From the NCBI GenBank assembly GCA_036563485.1, contig DATCMI010000001.1, positions 1,179,501 to 1,243,500 on the forward strand: DNA of 64,000 nt, written 5' to 3'. The notes beneath the pieces are model-generated. The model had not been told where the DNA came from. It saw nothing but the letters and a program-made list of their open reading frames with translations, and did not search any database. Position numbers and translations under genes: made by a program. How positions within the stretch are numbered: the first letter of the stretch is position 1; each line of letters begins with the position of its first letter. The stretch comes from Sphingomicrobium sp. (GTDB lineage: Bacteria > Pseudomonadota > Alphaproteobacteria > Sphingomonadales > Sphingomonadaceae). This document shows, piece after piece, positions 53,557 to 62,414 of this stretch.

Positions 53557-55239
53557 ATGAACAAGTCCGCAGCTTCGATCTTCGCCATCGCACTGGCCGC
53601 CTCGGCCGCGCCGCTGGCCCTTGCGCCTGCAGCAGCGGCGCCCGCTGCAAAGGCACCGGCGACGTTGAAGGGCGACGCCGATGCGATCTTGAAAGCCGCT
53701 TATCCGGCGAACGGTCCGGGTGCGGCGGCGATCATCACACGGAACGGCAAGGTCGTTTACACCGGCGCGCGTGGCTTTGCGGATGTCGAGGGGCGGCGCG
53801 CGATCGGGCCCAACACCGTGTTCCAGCTCGGGTCGATCGCCAAGCAGTTCACGGCGGCGGTGATCCTCCAGCTAGTGGACGAAGGAAAGGTGTCGCTCGA
53901 CGACCCATTGTCCAAATATTTCCCCGACTGGCCGCAGCCGGGCGCGAAAGCGACGGTTCGGCAGCTGCTCAACCACACGTCGGGCATTCGCGATTACAGC
54001 AAGATCCCGGGGTGGATTCAAAAGAACAGCGATCGCCAACTCGGGACGGCGGAGCTGATGGCGCTCACGAAGAGCCTGGGATCGCGCGCAGAACCGGGCG
54101 CGCAGTGGGAATATAATAATGGCGGCTATGCGATCCTCGGCGCAATCGTCGAGAAGGTCACGGGCAAGAGCTGGTTCGAGGCGATCGACGAGCGGATCGC
54201 AAAGCCGCTCGGCCTGACGACGCTAAGCTATGCGAGCGCCGCGAAGGGCAGGCTGGCGCGTCGCTATGCGATGCGCGGCGACAGCATGCAGCCGGTCGAG
54301 CCGATCAACATGAGCATCGCCGGCGCGTCCGGCGGGCTGGTCGCGAGCGTCGCCGACATGGCGAAATGGGCGGAGGCGCTGCACGGCGGCAAGGTCGTGA
54401 AGGCCGCGGTCTATCGGGAAATGACCAGCCCGGCGAAGCTCAACAATGGGTCGACCCGGCCTTATGGTTTCGGGCTCCATCTCCGCAAGCTGATGGGTCA
54501 CCGAGCGCTCGATCATGGCGGCGCCGGGCGCGGCATCGATACGGCGAGCGTCTATTTCCCCGAGGACAAGCTGTTCGTCGCGGTGTTCGCCAACAGCGAC
54601 GACCTGCCGAGTGACGCGAGCGTCGTGATGCGGCGGCTCGGGGCGCTGGCGCTTGGGTCGCCGATCCCGACGTTCAGGGCGGCCGAGATCGACATCAAGA
54701 CGGTCGAGCCGGCATTCGGCGTCTATAAAGGAGAGCGCGGGCCGGACATGCGGTTCTTCGCGCGCAACGGCGACTATCTGCTCGGGCGGGGCGATGCCGA
54801 GCTGAAGCTGGTGCCTGCCGGCGGCGATACCTTTTACTCGGCGGACGATGGCCTGACCTGGATCAAATTGGTCCGCGACGCCGCTGGAAAGCAGCAGCTC
54901 GACCTTTACGGGATGCAGGACGTCGAGCCGCAGCGGTTCGTCCGCACCGGCGCTCTGACCGCGGATGCCGAGGTGCGGGTGCCGCTCGCCGTCCTCGAGT
55001 CCTATGCCGGCGAGTATCAGACCGAGACGTTGGCGGTCAGCGTCCGGGTGGAGAATGGATCGCTGGTCATGCAGGCCAAGGGGCAGCAGCCGATGCCGCT
55101 GCGCGCCGTCTCCGCGACCGATTTCATGCTCGACGGCAACAAGATGCGCGTCGTCTTCCACCCCGTGGACGGCAAGGTCGACAGCTTCACCCTCCACCGC
55201 GGCGCGCGCGAACTGCACGGCAAGCGCATCGCCAAGTGA
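53557..55239 (+). CDS. Beta-lactamase-family serine hydrolase (class C/PBP-like), periplasmic
   Basis: A 560-residue protein with an Ala-rich signal peptide. The beta-lactamase fold domain has the SxxK motif S93-I-A-K96, Y185-N-N and the HGGAGRG triad. A C-terminal lipocalin-like beta domain follows from about residue 370 to the end. Such proteins are often esterases or D-amino-acid peptidases; antibiotic resistance is not implied. ATG 53557 has a good Shine-Dalgarno (GGAGGGAACAGG). It interrupts the usual ribF-ileS order. Confidence 0.87.
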   Translation: MNKSAASIFAIALAASAAPLALAPAAAAPAAKAPATLKGDADAILKAAYPANGPGAAAIITRNGKVVYTGARGFADVEGRRAIGPNTVFQLGSIAKQFTAAVILQLVDEGKVSLDDPLSKYFPDWPQPGAKATVRQLLNHTSGIRDYSKIPGWIQKNSDRQLGTAELMALTKSLGSRAEPGAQWEYNNGGYAILGAIVEKVTGKSWFEAIDERIAKPLGLTTLSYASAAKGRLARRYAMRGDSMQPVEPINMSIAGASGGLVASVADMAKWAEALHGGKVVKAAVYREMTSPAKLNNGSTRPYGFGLHLRKLMGHRALDHGGAGRGIDTASVYFPEDKLFVAVFANSDDLPSDASVVMRRLGALALGSPIPTFRAAEIDIKTVEPAFGVYKGERGPDMRFFARNGDYLLGRGDAELKLVPAGGDTFYSADDGLTWIKLVRDAAGKQQLDLYGMQDVEPQRFVRTGALTADAEVRVPLAVLESYAGEYQTETLAVSVRVENGSLVMQAKGQQPMPLRAVSATDFMLDGNKMRVVFHPVDGKVDSFTLHRGARELHGKRIAK

Positions 55240-55292
55240 GGGGATGGCGGGCGGTTTGCATTCGGCACACCGCCCGCTAGAGCCGCGCGGCA

Positions 55293-58157
55293 ATGGCTGA
55301 CGCGCCCGATAGACCCGACGTTTCCGAGAAGCAGGATTGGCGCCCGACCGTCTTCCTGCCCAAGACCGACTTCCCGATGAAGGCCGGCCTGCCGCAGAAG
55401 GAGCCGGCGATCCTTGCGCGGTGGGAGGAACAGGGCCTCTACAAGCAGCTGCGCGAGGCGCGCGCCGGGCGGGAGAAGTTCATCTTCCACGACGGCCCGC
55501 CCTACGCAAACGGCGACATCCACATCGGCCATGCGCTGAACAAGACGATCAAGGACATGGTCGTGCGCACCCAGACCCTGCTGGGCAAGGACGCGCCGTT
55601 CGTGCCCGGCTGGGACTGCCACGGGCTGCCGATCGAGTGGAAGATCGAGGAGCAGTACCGCAAGAAGAAGCTGAACAAGGACGAGGTGCCGCTGAAGGAA
55701 TTCCGGGCCGAGTGCCGCGCTTATGCGCAGCATTGGGTCGGAGTGCAGCGCGAGCAGTTGAAGCGGCTCGGCGTCAGTGCGGACTGGGACAAGCCGTATC
55801 TGACCATGGCGTTCGATGCCGAGGCGACGATCGTTTCGGAATTGTTCAAGTTCGCCGAGAGCGGCCAGCTCTACCGCGGAGCGAAGCCGGTGATGTGGTC
55901 GCCGGTCGAGAAGACCGCGCTGGCGGAAGCCGAGATCGAATATGAGGACATTACGTCCACGCAGATCGATGTCGCGTTTGAGATCGTCGAGAGCCCGATC
56001 GAAGAGCTGGTCGGCGCTCATGCGGTGATCTGGACGACGACGCCGTGGACGATCCCGGTCAACCAGGCGATCGCTTATGGGCGGGACGTCGATTACGTCC
56101 TGCTCCACGTGAATGCCTTTTCCGGCGAGTTCCGGGTCCCGGCCAGCCACATTCTGGTAGCAGCTGAGCTTGCCGACGAGTTTTGCAAGCGGGTCGGTGT
56201 GCATTCCGAAGCGACCGACTGGGAGGGCAAGGGCTCCGACCTTGCCGGCACCGTCGCCCGTCACCCGATGCACAAGCTCGGCGGCTTCTTCGCCAAGCCG
56301 CGGCCGTTCCTGCCCGGCGATTTCGTGACCACCGACCAAGGCACCGGCCTCGTCCACATGGCGCCCGACCATGGCGAGGACGATTTCGAGCTTTGCCGCG
56401 CCAACGGCATCGATCCCGTTTTCGCTGTCGATGCGGGCGGCATGTACCGCGCCGACTGGGCCTGGCTCGGCGGGCAGGGCAGCGTCATCAACAACAAGTT
56501 CAACGCGCCGGACGGGCCGATCTGTTCGGACTTGCGCGAGGCCGGCGCTTTGCTGGCCGCGGGCGAGTTCCGGCACAGCTACCCGCATTCGTGGCGGTCG
56601 AAGGCCAAGGTCATCTACCGCTGCACGCCGCAATGGTTCATCGCCATGGACCGGCCGCTGCCGGTAGAGCATTGCGAGAGCCTCGCTGAGCAGCGCTGGG
56701 ACAATGAAGGCGGCGCGATCGAGCGGACGCCGACGCTTCGCCAGCTGGCGATGCAGGCGATTGCCGACACCCGGTTCGTGCCGGAGAAGGGGCGCAACCG
56801 GCTCGCCTCAATGGTCGAAGGCCGCCCCGACTGGGTGATCAGCCGCCAGCGCGCCTGGGGCGTGCCGATCGCCTTGTTCGTGCACAAGAAGAGCGGCGAG
56901 CTGCTGGTCGATGCAGAGGTCAACCGGCGCATTGTCGATGCGATCCGCGCGGGCGGGGTCGATGCGTGGGATGCGGAGAATGCTTCCCGCTTCCTTGGCG
57001 CCCACAATCCCGACGATTACGAGATGGTCACCGACATCCTCGACGTCTGGTTCGACAGCGGCTGCACCCATGTGTTCACGCTGGAGAGCGGGCGCTGGCC
57101 GGAAGAAAGCTGGCCCGCGGACATCTATGTCGAAGGGTCGGACCAGCACCGCGGCTGGTTCCAGTCGTCGCTTCTGGAAAGCAGCGGCACGCGCGGGCGG
57201 GCGCCCTATGACACGCTGCTGACCCATGGCTTCACGATGGACGCCAAGGGCATGAAGATGTCCAAGAGCCTCGGCAACACGATCAGCCCGCTCGACCTGA
57301 TGAAGGAATATGGCGCGGACATCCTGCGCCTGTGGGCGCTGAGCGTCGACTTCACCGAGGACCACCGGATCGGCAAGGAGATCCTGGCCGGCGTCGCCGA
57401 CCAGTATCGCAAGCTTCGGAACACCTTCCGCTATTTGCTCGGCGCGCTCGCCGACTTCGGCGAGGCGGACCGGCTGGACGACGTCGCGAGCTTCCCGGAG
57501 CTTGACCGCTACATGCTCCACCTCGCGTCCAAGCTGGATGCGCGGCTGCGGCGGTCGATCGAGGCTTACGACTTCAACGATTATGTCCGGGCGCTGACCG
57601 ACTTCTGCAACGAGGATTTGAGCGCCTTCTATTTCGATATCCGCAAGGACAGCCTCTACTGCGACGTCAATGCGCTGAGCGGCAAGGAGCACGAGCGGCG
57701 GCGGGCGTACCGGACGGTGCTGGACCATCTGTTCCACGCGCTGGTGCGCTGGGCGGCGCCGGTGCTGGTGTTCACCAGCGAAGAAGTCTGGGGGACGCGC
57801 TATCCCGATGGAGGGTCGGTGCACTTGCTCGAGTGGCCGGAGCTTCCGGCTGTTGAAGCGGACGAGGCGAAGTGGAGCGAGCTTCGCGCGCTTCGCGAGC
57901 GGGTCACCGAAGCCATCGAGCCGCTGCGCCGCGAGAAGGTGCTGGGGTCGAGCCTGGAAGCCGAAGTGACGGTGCCGGCCGCCGGCGACGCGGCCTTCCT
58001 CGCCGAGCTGTTCATCACCTCGACAGTTCGCCAGGGCGAAGAGATCAAGGTCGCCAAGACCGACCAGCACAAGTGCGGGCGTTGCTGGCGCTATCTGCCG
58101 GAGGTGGACGAGGATGGCGATTTGTGCGGCCGCTGCGAGGATGTGGTGAATGGGTAG
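55293..58157 (+). CDS. ileS: Isoleucyl-tRNA synthetase
   Basis: A class I synthetase of 954 residues. HIGH is at 77-80 and KMSKS at 655-659 (MKMSKSLGN). The editing domain lies between them (WTTTPWTIPVNQ). The C-terminus has a zinc-binding module with KCGRCW and DLCGRCE. It is the eubacterial type. Its last eight bases overlap lspA. Confidence 0.97.
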   Translation: MADAPDRPDVSEKQDWRPTVFLPKTDFPMKAGLPQKEPAILARWEEQGLYKQLREARAGREKFIFHDGPPYANGDIHIGHALNKTIKDMVVRTQTLLGKDAPFVPGWDCHGLPIEWKIEEQYRKKKLNKDEVPLKEFRAECRAYAQHWVGVQREQLKRLGVSADWDKPYLTMAFDAEATIVSELFKFAESGQLYRGAKPVMWSPVEKTALAEAEIEYEDITSTQIDVAFEIVESPIEELVGAHAVIWTTTPWTIPVNQAIAYGRDVDYVLLHVNAFSGEFRVPASHILVAAELADEFCKRVGVHSEATDWEGKGSDLAGTVARHPMHKLGGFFAKPRPFLPGDFVTTDQGTGLVHMAPDHGEDDFELCRANGIDPVFAVDAGGMYRADWAWLGGQGSVINNKFNAPDGPICSDLREAGALLAAGEFRHSYPHSWRSKAKVIYRCTPQWFIAMDRPLPVEHCESLAEQRWDNEGGAIERTPTLRQLAMQAIADTRFVPEKGRNRLASMVEGRPDWVISRQRAWGVPIALFVHKKSGELLVDAEVNRRIVDAIRAGGVDAWDAENASRFLGAHNPDDYEMVTDILDVWFDSGCTHVFTLESGRWPEESWPADIYVEGSDQHRGWFQSSLLESSGTRGRAPYDTLLTHGFTMDAKGMKMSKSLGNTISPLDLMKEYGADILRLWALSVDFTEDHRIGKEILAGVADQYRKLRNTFRYLLGALADFGEADRLDDVASFPELDRYMLHLASKLDARLRRSIEAYDFNDYVRALTDFCNEDLSAFYFDIRKDSLYCDVNALSGKEHERRRAYRTVLDHLFHALVRWAAPVLVFTSEEVWGTRYPDGGSVHLLEWPELPAVEADEAKWSELRALRERVTEAIEPLRREKVLGSSLEAEVTVPAAGDAAFLAELFITSTVRQGEEIKVAKTDQHKCGRCWRYLPEVDEDGDLCGRCEDVVNG

Positions 58158-58668
58158 ATATGGCCGCGGCTATGGCGTCGCGCTGATCGTCTTTGGGGTC
58201 GACCAGCTGGTGAAGTGGCTGGTGACGGGGCCGCTCGGCGTGAAGCGGCTCGGCGACCAGATGGTGCTGACGCCCTTCTTCAACCTGACCTACACCGAGA
58301 ATAACGGGATCTCGCTGGGGCTGCTGAACGCGAGCAGCTCGACCGGGCGCTGGATGCTGGTGGCGCTGACCGGCGCCATCGCGATCGGCGTCGCGGTGTG
58401 GATCGGCCGCGAGAAGAACCGCACCGACCAGCTGGCGCTCGGCATGGTGCTGGGCGGCGCGCTCGGCAATATTCTCGACCGCGTCCGCTTCGGCTATGTG
58501 GTGGACTTCGCGGACCTCCACTTCGGGGACTTCCGCCCGTTCCTGGTGTTCAACGTCGCCGATGCGGCGATCAGCATCGGCGTCGTCATCCTGTTGCTGC
58601 GCGCGTTCCTCGCCCGTAAAGACAATGAAGAGGGCGAGACGCCCAAGGAGACCATCGAACATGCGTAA
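58150..58668 (+). CDS. lspA: Lipoprotein signal peptidase (signal peptidase II)
   Basis: A four-helix membrane aspartic protease of 172 residues that cleaves prolipoproteins. The two catalytic Asp residues are in GNILDRVRFGYVVDF and FNVADAAISIG. The conserved NNGISLGLL segment is present. ATG 58150 lies inside ileS, the classical arrangement. Many lipoprotein substrates are encoded in this window. Confidence 0.95.
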   Translation: MGRYGRGYGVALIVFGVDQLVKWLVTGPLGVKRLGDQMVLTPFFNLTYTENNGISLGLLNASSSTGRWMLVALTGAIAIGVAVWIGREKNRTDQLALGMVLGGALGNILDRVRFGYVVDFADLHFGDFRPFLVFNVADAAISIGVVILLLRAFLARKDNEEGETPKETIEHA

Positions 58669-59062
58669 AGCCCTGACCGCCGTTCTCGTGGTTGCCGCCG
58701 TGACGGCGAGCGGCTGCGCAGGCCGGCGCGCCGCCGCGGACGAGTCGCTGATCGGCCGCAATTCGCCGCTGATCATCCCGCCCGACTTCAGCCTGGCGCC
58801 GCCGGTGGCCGGCACCCAGGGCCTGAGCGCCGGCGAAGCGCAGCAGCAGGCGATCGACACCTTGTTCGGCGGCCCGGCGCCGCGCTCGGCAGCCGAAATG
58901 AGCCTGCTCGAGCAGGCCGGACGCGCCGACGCGCCGATCGGCATCCGCTCGACCGTTGCCGACCCCGACACGCGGATCGTCGACAAGGGCCAGACGACCC
59001 GCGCGATCCTGGCGGCGCCGGCGACGAACAGCAGCGTCGCCTCCGCGCAGGCCGGCCGCTGA
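58661..59062 (+). CDS. DUF3035-type lipoprotein, possible BamF
   Basis: A 133-residue lipoprotein with lipobox TASGC and a mature part containing SPLIIPPDFSLAPPVAG and a C-terminal AGRADAPIGIRSTV segment. DUF3035 proteins of alphaproteobacteria follow lspA, and the Caulobacter member (BamF) is part of the outer-membrane protein assembly complex. ATG 58661 overlaps the lspA stop. The family call is from pattern and context. Confidence 0.75.
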   Translation: MRKALTAVLVVAAVTASGCAGRRAAADESLIGRNSPLIIPPDFSLAPPVAGTQGLSAGEAQQQAIDTLFGGPAPRSAAEMSLLEQAGRADAPIGIRSTVADPDTRIVDKGQTTRAILAAPATNSSVASAQAGR

Positions 59063-59090
59063 GCGGCGCGGCTCCGAGGCCATAAAAGAC

Positions 59091-59642
59091 ATGGCGGAAC
59101 AGAACCTTTCCGGCCGGCTGGTCGAGATCGAATCCATGCTCGACCGTTCGCGGCGCAGGTTCGACGAGGGCACCCGGCTGGTCGAGGAAGCGCACAAGCT
59201 GCTCGCCGACCTCCAGCAGGCGCTGATCGGAAGCCCGCGCGCCGTCTCGCCGGAGGATAGCGAGGAAGCGGCGTCCAAGCTGCTTCAGTCGCTGAAGTCG
59301 AGCGGCGGCGAAATGCCGGAATCGCTGTGCGGCGGCCGCCTGGCGGTGGACCAGGTGCAAAGGCTGATCCGGATCGACGGCCATCCGATCGGCATCACCG
59401 AGATGGAATATCGCGTGCTCGAGCTGCTCGCTTATGCGCGCAACAATGTCGTCACGCGGGCGATGCTTCTGAAGCATCTGTACCGCCGCGCCGACGACCA
59501 GCCGCAGCCGAAGATCATCGACGTCTTCATTTCCAAGCTGCGCAAGAAGCTTCGCAATGCGTCGGGCGGGGCGGAGTTCATCGAGACGATCCCGCAGCGC
59601 GGCTGGATCCTGCGCGACATCGACGCGAAGAGCGGGGCGTAA
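59091..59642 (+). CDS. Orphan OmpR-type winged-helix protein without receiver domain
   Basis: The 183-residue product starts with a coiled coil (LVEIESMLDRSRRRFDEGTRLVEEAHKLLADL) instead of a receiver. From about residue 95 it has a Trans_reg_C winged helix: IGITEMEYRVLELLAYARNNVVTRAMLLKHLY, PKIIDVFISKLRKKL and the wing TIPQRGWILRD. It resembles the DNA-binding half of CtrA-class regulators. With no phospho-acceptor it may act by dimerising through the coiled coil. The target is unknown. Confidence 0.8.
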   Translation: MAEQNLSGRLVEIESMLDRSRRRFDEGTRLVEEAHKLLADLQQALIGSPRAVSPEDSEEAASKLLQSLKSSGGEMPESLCGGRLAVDQVQRLIRIDGHPIGITEMEYRVLELLAYARNNVVTRAMLLKHLYRRADDQPQPKIIDVFISKLRKKLRNASGGAEFIETIPQRGWILRDIDAKSGA

Positions 59643-59648
59643 AGTTCA

Positions 59649-59673
59649 CCCCACAAAGTGGTACTTTGTGGGG
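59649..59673 (+). repeat. Perfect 11-bp hairpin with AAGTGGTACTT core
   Basis: CCCCACAAAGT (59649-59659), loop GGT and ACTTTGTGGGG (59663-59673) form a perfect stem six bases past the stop of the winged-helix gene. A related hairpin occurs at 51393-51419. There is no U-tract, but it could terminate or protect the 3' end. Confidence 0.65.
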
Positions 59674-59716
59674 GCCCGATAACCATTCATTAGCCCTGTT
59701 CGCTTAACCCGGGGCA

Positions 59717-60076
59717 ATGCTTCACCTTTTTCCGCAGTCGAGTCCCGAGGATGTGCCGCTGGCCTATGCCGAGGCGGTGTCGCGGCTGGCGAGCGTTCGC
59801 CACGCGCTGCGGCTGGTGGAGCCGTTCGGCGCCGGGCCCGCTTCGGACCATTCGGAGGACGAGGCGATCGCCGCGGCGTGGGACGATGCCGGCGAGGCGC
59901 GGCAGCGCTGCTTCGACCGGCTGTCGGGCCGGCTGGTCGGGACCGCGGCAGCCGGAGTCGAAGCCCTGCTCGCCGAGCGGCAGGAGGGGCGCGAACCAAA
60001 CCGCGCCGCAAGCCAGGCGCTGGTTGAGGAAATCCGCCGGGAGCTGCGCGACGTCGCGGGGATCGTGCTTAGCTAG
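59717..60076 (+). CDS. Conserved hypothetical protein, 119 aa
   Basis: A helical soluble protein with no signal or membrane segment. It contains AEAVSRLASVRHALRLVEPFG, ARQRCFDRLSGRLVGTAAAGVEALL and a closing [16 protein letters not shown] helix. It overlaps the convergent sseA end by eight bases. I do not recognise a family. Confidence 0.6.
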   Translation: MLHLFPQSSPEDVPLAYAEAVSRLASVRHALRLVEPFGAGPASDHSEDEAIAAAWDDAGEARQRCFDRLSGRLVGTAAAGVEALLAERQEGREPNRAASQALVEEIRRELRDVAGIVLS

Positions 60077-60896
60077 CCGGACCGGTTGCTTTGGGCGTCG
60101 CCGGGTCGGCGCCCCACTCACTCCAACTGCCGTCGTAAAGCCGGTTATCGTCGTTGCCGAGCAGGTGCGCGGCGAAGATCAGGCTGTTCGCCGTTACGCC
60201 CGATCCGCAGGTCGCGGTGAAGGGCTGACCGGGATCGACTCCCGCGTCGTCGAACAAGCGGCGTAGTTCGTCCACGGGCTTGAACGTGCCATCCTCATTA
60301 TAGAGCGCCGCGTAGGGCAGGTTGCGCGCGCCTGGGATGTGACCGGCGGCGACGCCCGGGCGCGGATCGGCCTCGCTGCCTTCGAACCGCGCCTTGCCGC
60401 GCGCGTCGAGCAGCTGCGGATAGGAGCCGGTTAGCAATTGCTGCTTGGTGACGAGCTCGTCGCGCTCATGAGCTTCGAAGCGGGCATCGCCAGCATGCGG
60501 TTCGCCGCATTCGGTCTCGCGGCCTTCGGCCACCCACTTCTGGAACCCGCCGTCGAGGATCGCCACCTCGCGTGCGCCGAAGTGGCGGAGCATGAACCAG
60601 CCGCGGGCGGCCGTTCGTAGCGGCGAATTGTCGTAGACGACGATGGCGCTGTCGCTGCCGATGCCGAGCCGCCCCATTGCCGTTGCGAAGCTCGCCTCGT
60701 CCGGCAGCATGTGGGGCGCCGGATGTATGGTGTCGCGAACTTCGTCGATGTCGAGGAAGCGCGCGCCGGGGATATGCGCCTGCGCAAATTCCGCGCGGCC
60801 GTTGCGGCCGGTTGCCGGCATATGCCAGCTCGCGTCGACGACCGTCACTTCGCCCATGTGCTCGGCGAGCCATTCGGTCGAGACCAGCGAGTCCAT
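60069..60896 (-). CDS. sseA: 3-mercaptopyruvate sulfurtransferase / thiosulfate sulfurtransferase
   Basis: A two-domain rhodanese of 275 residues. The N-terminal rhodanese domain is inactive (no Cys at the loop). The C-terminal domain has the active-site loop CGSGVTA with C230, the pattern of mercaptopyruvate sulfurtransferases. The GHIPGARN motif precedes it. Confidence 0.93.
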   Translation of the reverse strand: MDSLVSTEWLAEHMGEVTVVDASWHMPATGRNGRAEFAQAHIPGARFLDIDEVRDTIHPAPHMLPDEASFATAMGRLGIGSDSAIVVYDNSPLRTAARGWFMLRHFGAREVAILDGGFQKWVAEGRETECGEPHAGDARFEAHERDELVTKQQLLTGSYPQLLDARGKARFEGSEADPRPGVAAGHIPGARNLPYAALYNEDGTFKPVDELRRLFDDAGVDPGQPFTATCGSGVTANSLIFAAHLLGNDDNRLYDGSWSEWGADPATPKATGPAS

Positions 60897-60944
60897 GGCC
60901 GCGAGAATAGGCTTGGCCGGCGAGTGCTGCTAGTCAGCGCCGCC

Positions 60945-61391
60945 ATGGAGACACGCCATCTTGGCCAGACCAGCGCGCTTCCCGCTTCGCCCGAGGAAGC
61001 GGTGCTCGATTATGTGCCGAACCCGCGCCCGGGATCGCTCTACCTCGTCCGCTTTGCGGCGCCGGAGTTCACCTCGGTCTGCCCGGTGACCGGCCAGCCG
61101 GACTTCGCGCATATCGTCATCGACTATGCTCCCGGCGAGACGATCGTCGAATCGAAGAGCCTGAAGCTGTTCCTCGGCTCGTTCCGCAATCATTGCGGCT
61201 TCCACGAGGATGTGACGGTCGGCATCGGCCAGCGGCTGTTCGACGAGATGAAGCCGCAGTGGCTGCGCATCGGCGGCTATTGGTACCCGCGCGGCGGCAT
61301 GCCGATCGACGTCTTCTGGCAGTCGGGTGCGCCGCCCGAAGGATTGTGGCTGCCCGACCAAGGCGTGCAGCCCTACCGCGGCCGGGGATAA
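60945..61391 (+). CDS. queF: NADPH-dependent 7-cyano-7-deazaguanine reductase
   Basis: Reduces preQ0 to preQ1 in queuosine synthesis. The 148-residue protein is the short, unimodular form. The active-site Cys46 lies in [14 protein letters not shown] with Asp53, and the QueF motif E69-S-K71-SLKLF follows. ATG 60945 is used; the frame is open upstream through the divergent sseA. With the YhhQ-type transporter at 21228 it suggests salvage of preQ0. Confidence 0.94.
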   Translation: METRHLGQTSALPASPEEAVLDYVPNPRPGSLYLVRFAAPEFTSVCPVTGQPDFAHIVIDYAPGETIVESKSLKLFLGSFRNHCGFHEDVTVGIGQRLFDEMKPQWLRIGGYWYPRGGMPIDVFWQSGAPPEGLWLPDQGVQPYRGRG

Positions 61392-61394
61392 AAG

Positions 61395-62414
61395 ATGGCC
61401 GGGGGGCAGAAGATCGTCGTCCTCGGCGCCGGATCGATCGGCTGCTTCGTCGGCGGGGCCTGGCAGGCCGCCGGGCTCGACGTCACGTACATCGGCCGCC
61501 GCAAGCTGGCGCGAGAAGTCGACGAACATGGGCTAACGCTGACCGACTATAGCGGCTGGCGGGTGCATTTGCCGCCGGGCGAGGTCGACTATCGCTGCGG
61601 CCCCGAAGCGCTTGGCGAAGCCGACGTGATCGCGCTGTGCGTCAAGAGCGGCGATACCGCCGAGGCGGCGCAGCAGATCGCCAAACATGCCCGCAAGGGG
61701 GCCACGGTCATCAGCTTCCAGAACGGCGTCAGCAATGTCGAGGTGCTGGAGCAGGGGCTTTGCGGGCGGCTGGAGATCGCGCGCGGGATGGTGCCGTACA
61801 ATGTCGCGGCGCTTGGGAGCGGCAAGTTCCACAAGGGCGTCGCGGGCGATCTGTTCGCCGATCGCCGGGAGGCAACGCGCGCGCTTGCCGACCAGCTCGG
61901 GGTGAGCGGGCCGGCGGCGCTGAAGCTGTCGGACAAGATGCTGGAGCTCGCCTGGGGCAAGCTGCTCATCAACCTCAACAACGCCGTCAATGCGCTGTCA
62001 GGGCGAAGCCTGATCGAGGAGCTTCGCGCGCGCGATTACCGGCGCGTGTTCGCCGCCTCGGTGCGCGAGGGACTGCACTTGCTCAAGCGCGCCGACATCA
62101 AGCCCGCCGCCGTGGGGTCGGTGTCTCCGGCGATGCTGCCGCGGGTGATCGGCGCGCCCGACTGGCTGTTCAACAATGTGTTCCTGAAGAAGTGGAAGAT
62201 CGACGCCAAGGCGCGCTCGTCAATGGCCGATGACCTCGCCGCCGGGCGCAAGACCGAAGTCGATTATTTGAACGGCGAGCTGGTGCGGCTGGCCGAGCGG
62301 CTACAGGTGGACGCGCCCGTCAACCGGCGGATCGTCGAGCTGGTGCGCAAGGCCGAAGGCGGCGCGAAGCCGCTCGGCCCACGCGAACTCCGGAACGCTG
62401 TCTTAGGCGCCTAG
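61395..62414 (+). CDS. panE: 2-dehydropantoate 2-reductase-like protein
   Basis: An ApbA/PanE-family NADPH enzyme of 339 residues. It has the Rossmann motif VLGAGSIGCFVGG, the SFQNGVSNVE segment and the catalytic-region WGKLLINLNNAVNAL. The C-terminal helical domain (KTEVDYLNGELVRLAE) has the conserved family pattern. It is probably for pantothenate synthesis, although several paralogues with unknown substrates exist. It starts three bases after queF. Confidence 0.85.
   Translation: MAGGQKIVVLGAGSIGCFVGGAWQAAGLDVTYIGRRKLAREVDEHGLTLTDYSGWRVHLPPGEVDYRCGPEALGEADVIALCVKSGDTAEAAQQIAKHARKGATVISFQNGVSNVEVLEQGLCGRLEIARGMVPYNVAALGSGKFHKGVAGDLFADRREATRALADQLGVSGPAALKLSDKMLELAWGKLLINLNNAVNALSGRSLIEELRARDYRRVFAASVREGLHLLKRADIKPAAVGSVSPAMLPRVIGAPDWLFNNVFLKKWKIDAKARSSMADDLAAGRKTEVDYLNGELVRLAERLQVDAPVNRRIVELVRKAEGGAKPLGPRELRNAVLGA

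Noticed and set aside
53557-55239. Antibiotic-resistance beta-lactamase
   Set aside because: The SxxK/YNN/HGG pattern is that of the broad serine-hydrolase family with a lipocalin-like C-terminal domain; nothing points to antibiotic hydrolysis.
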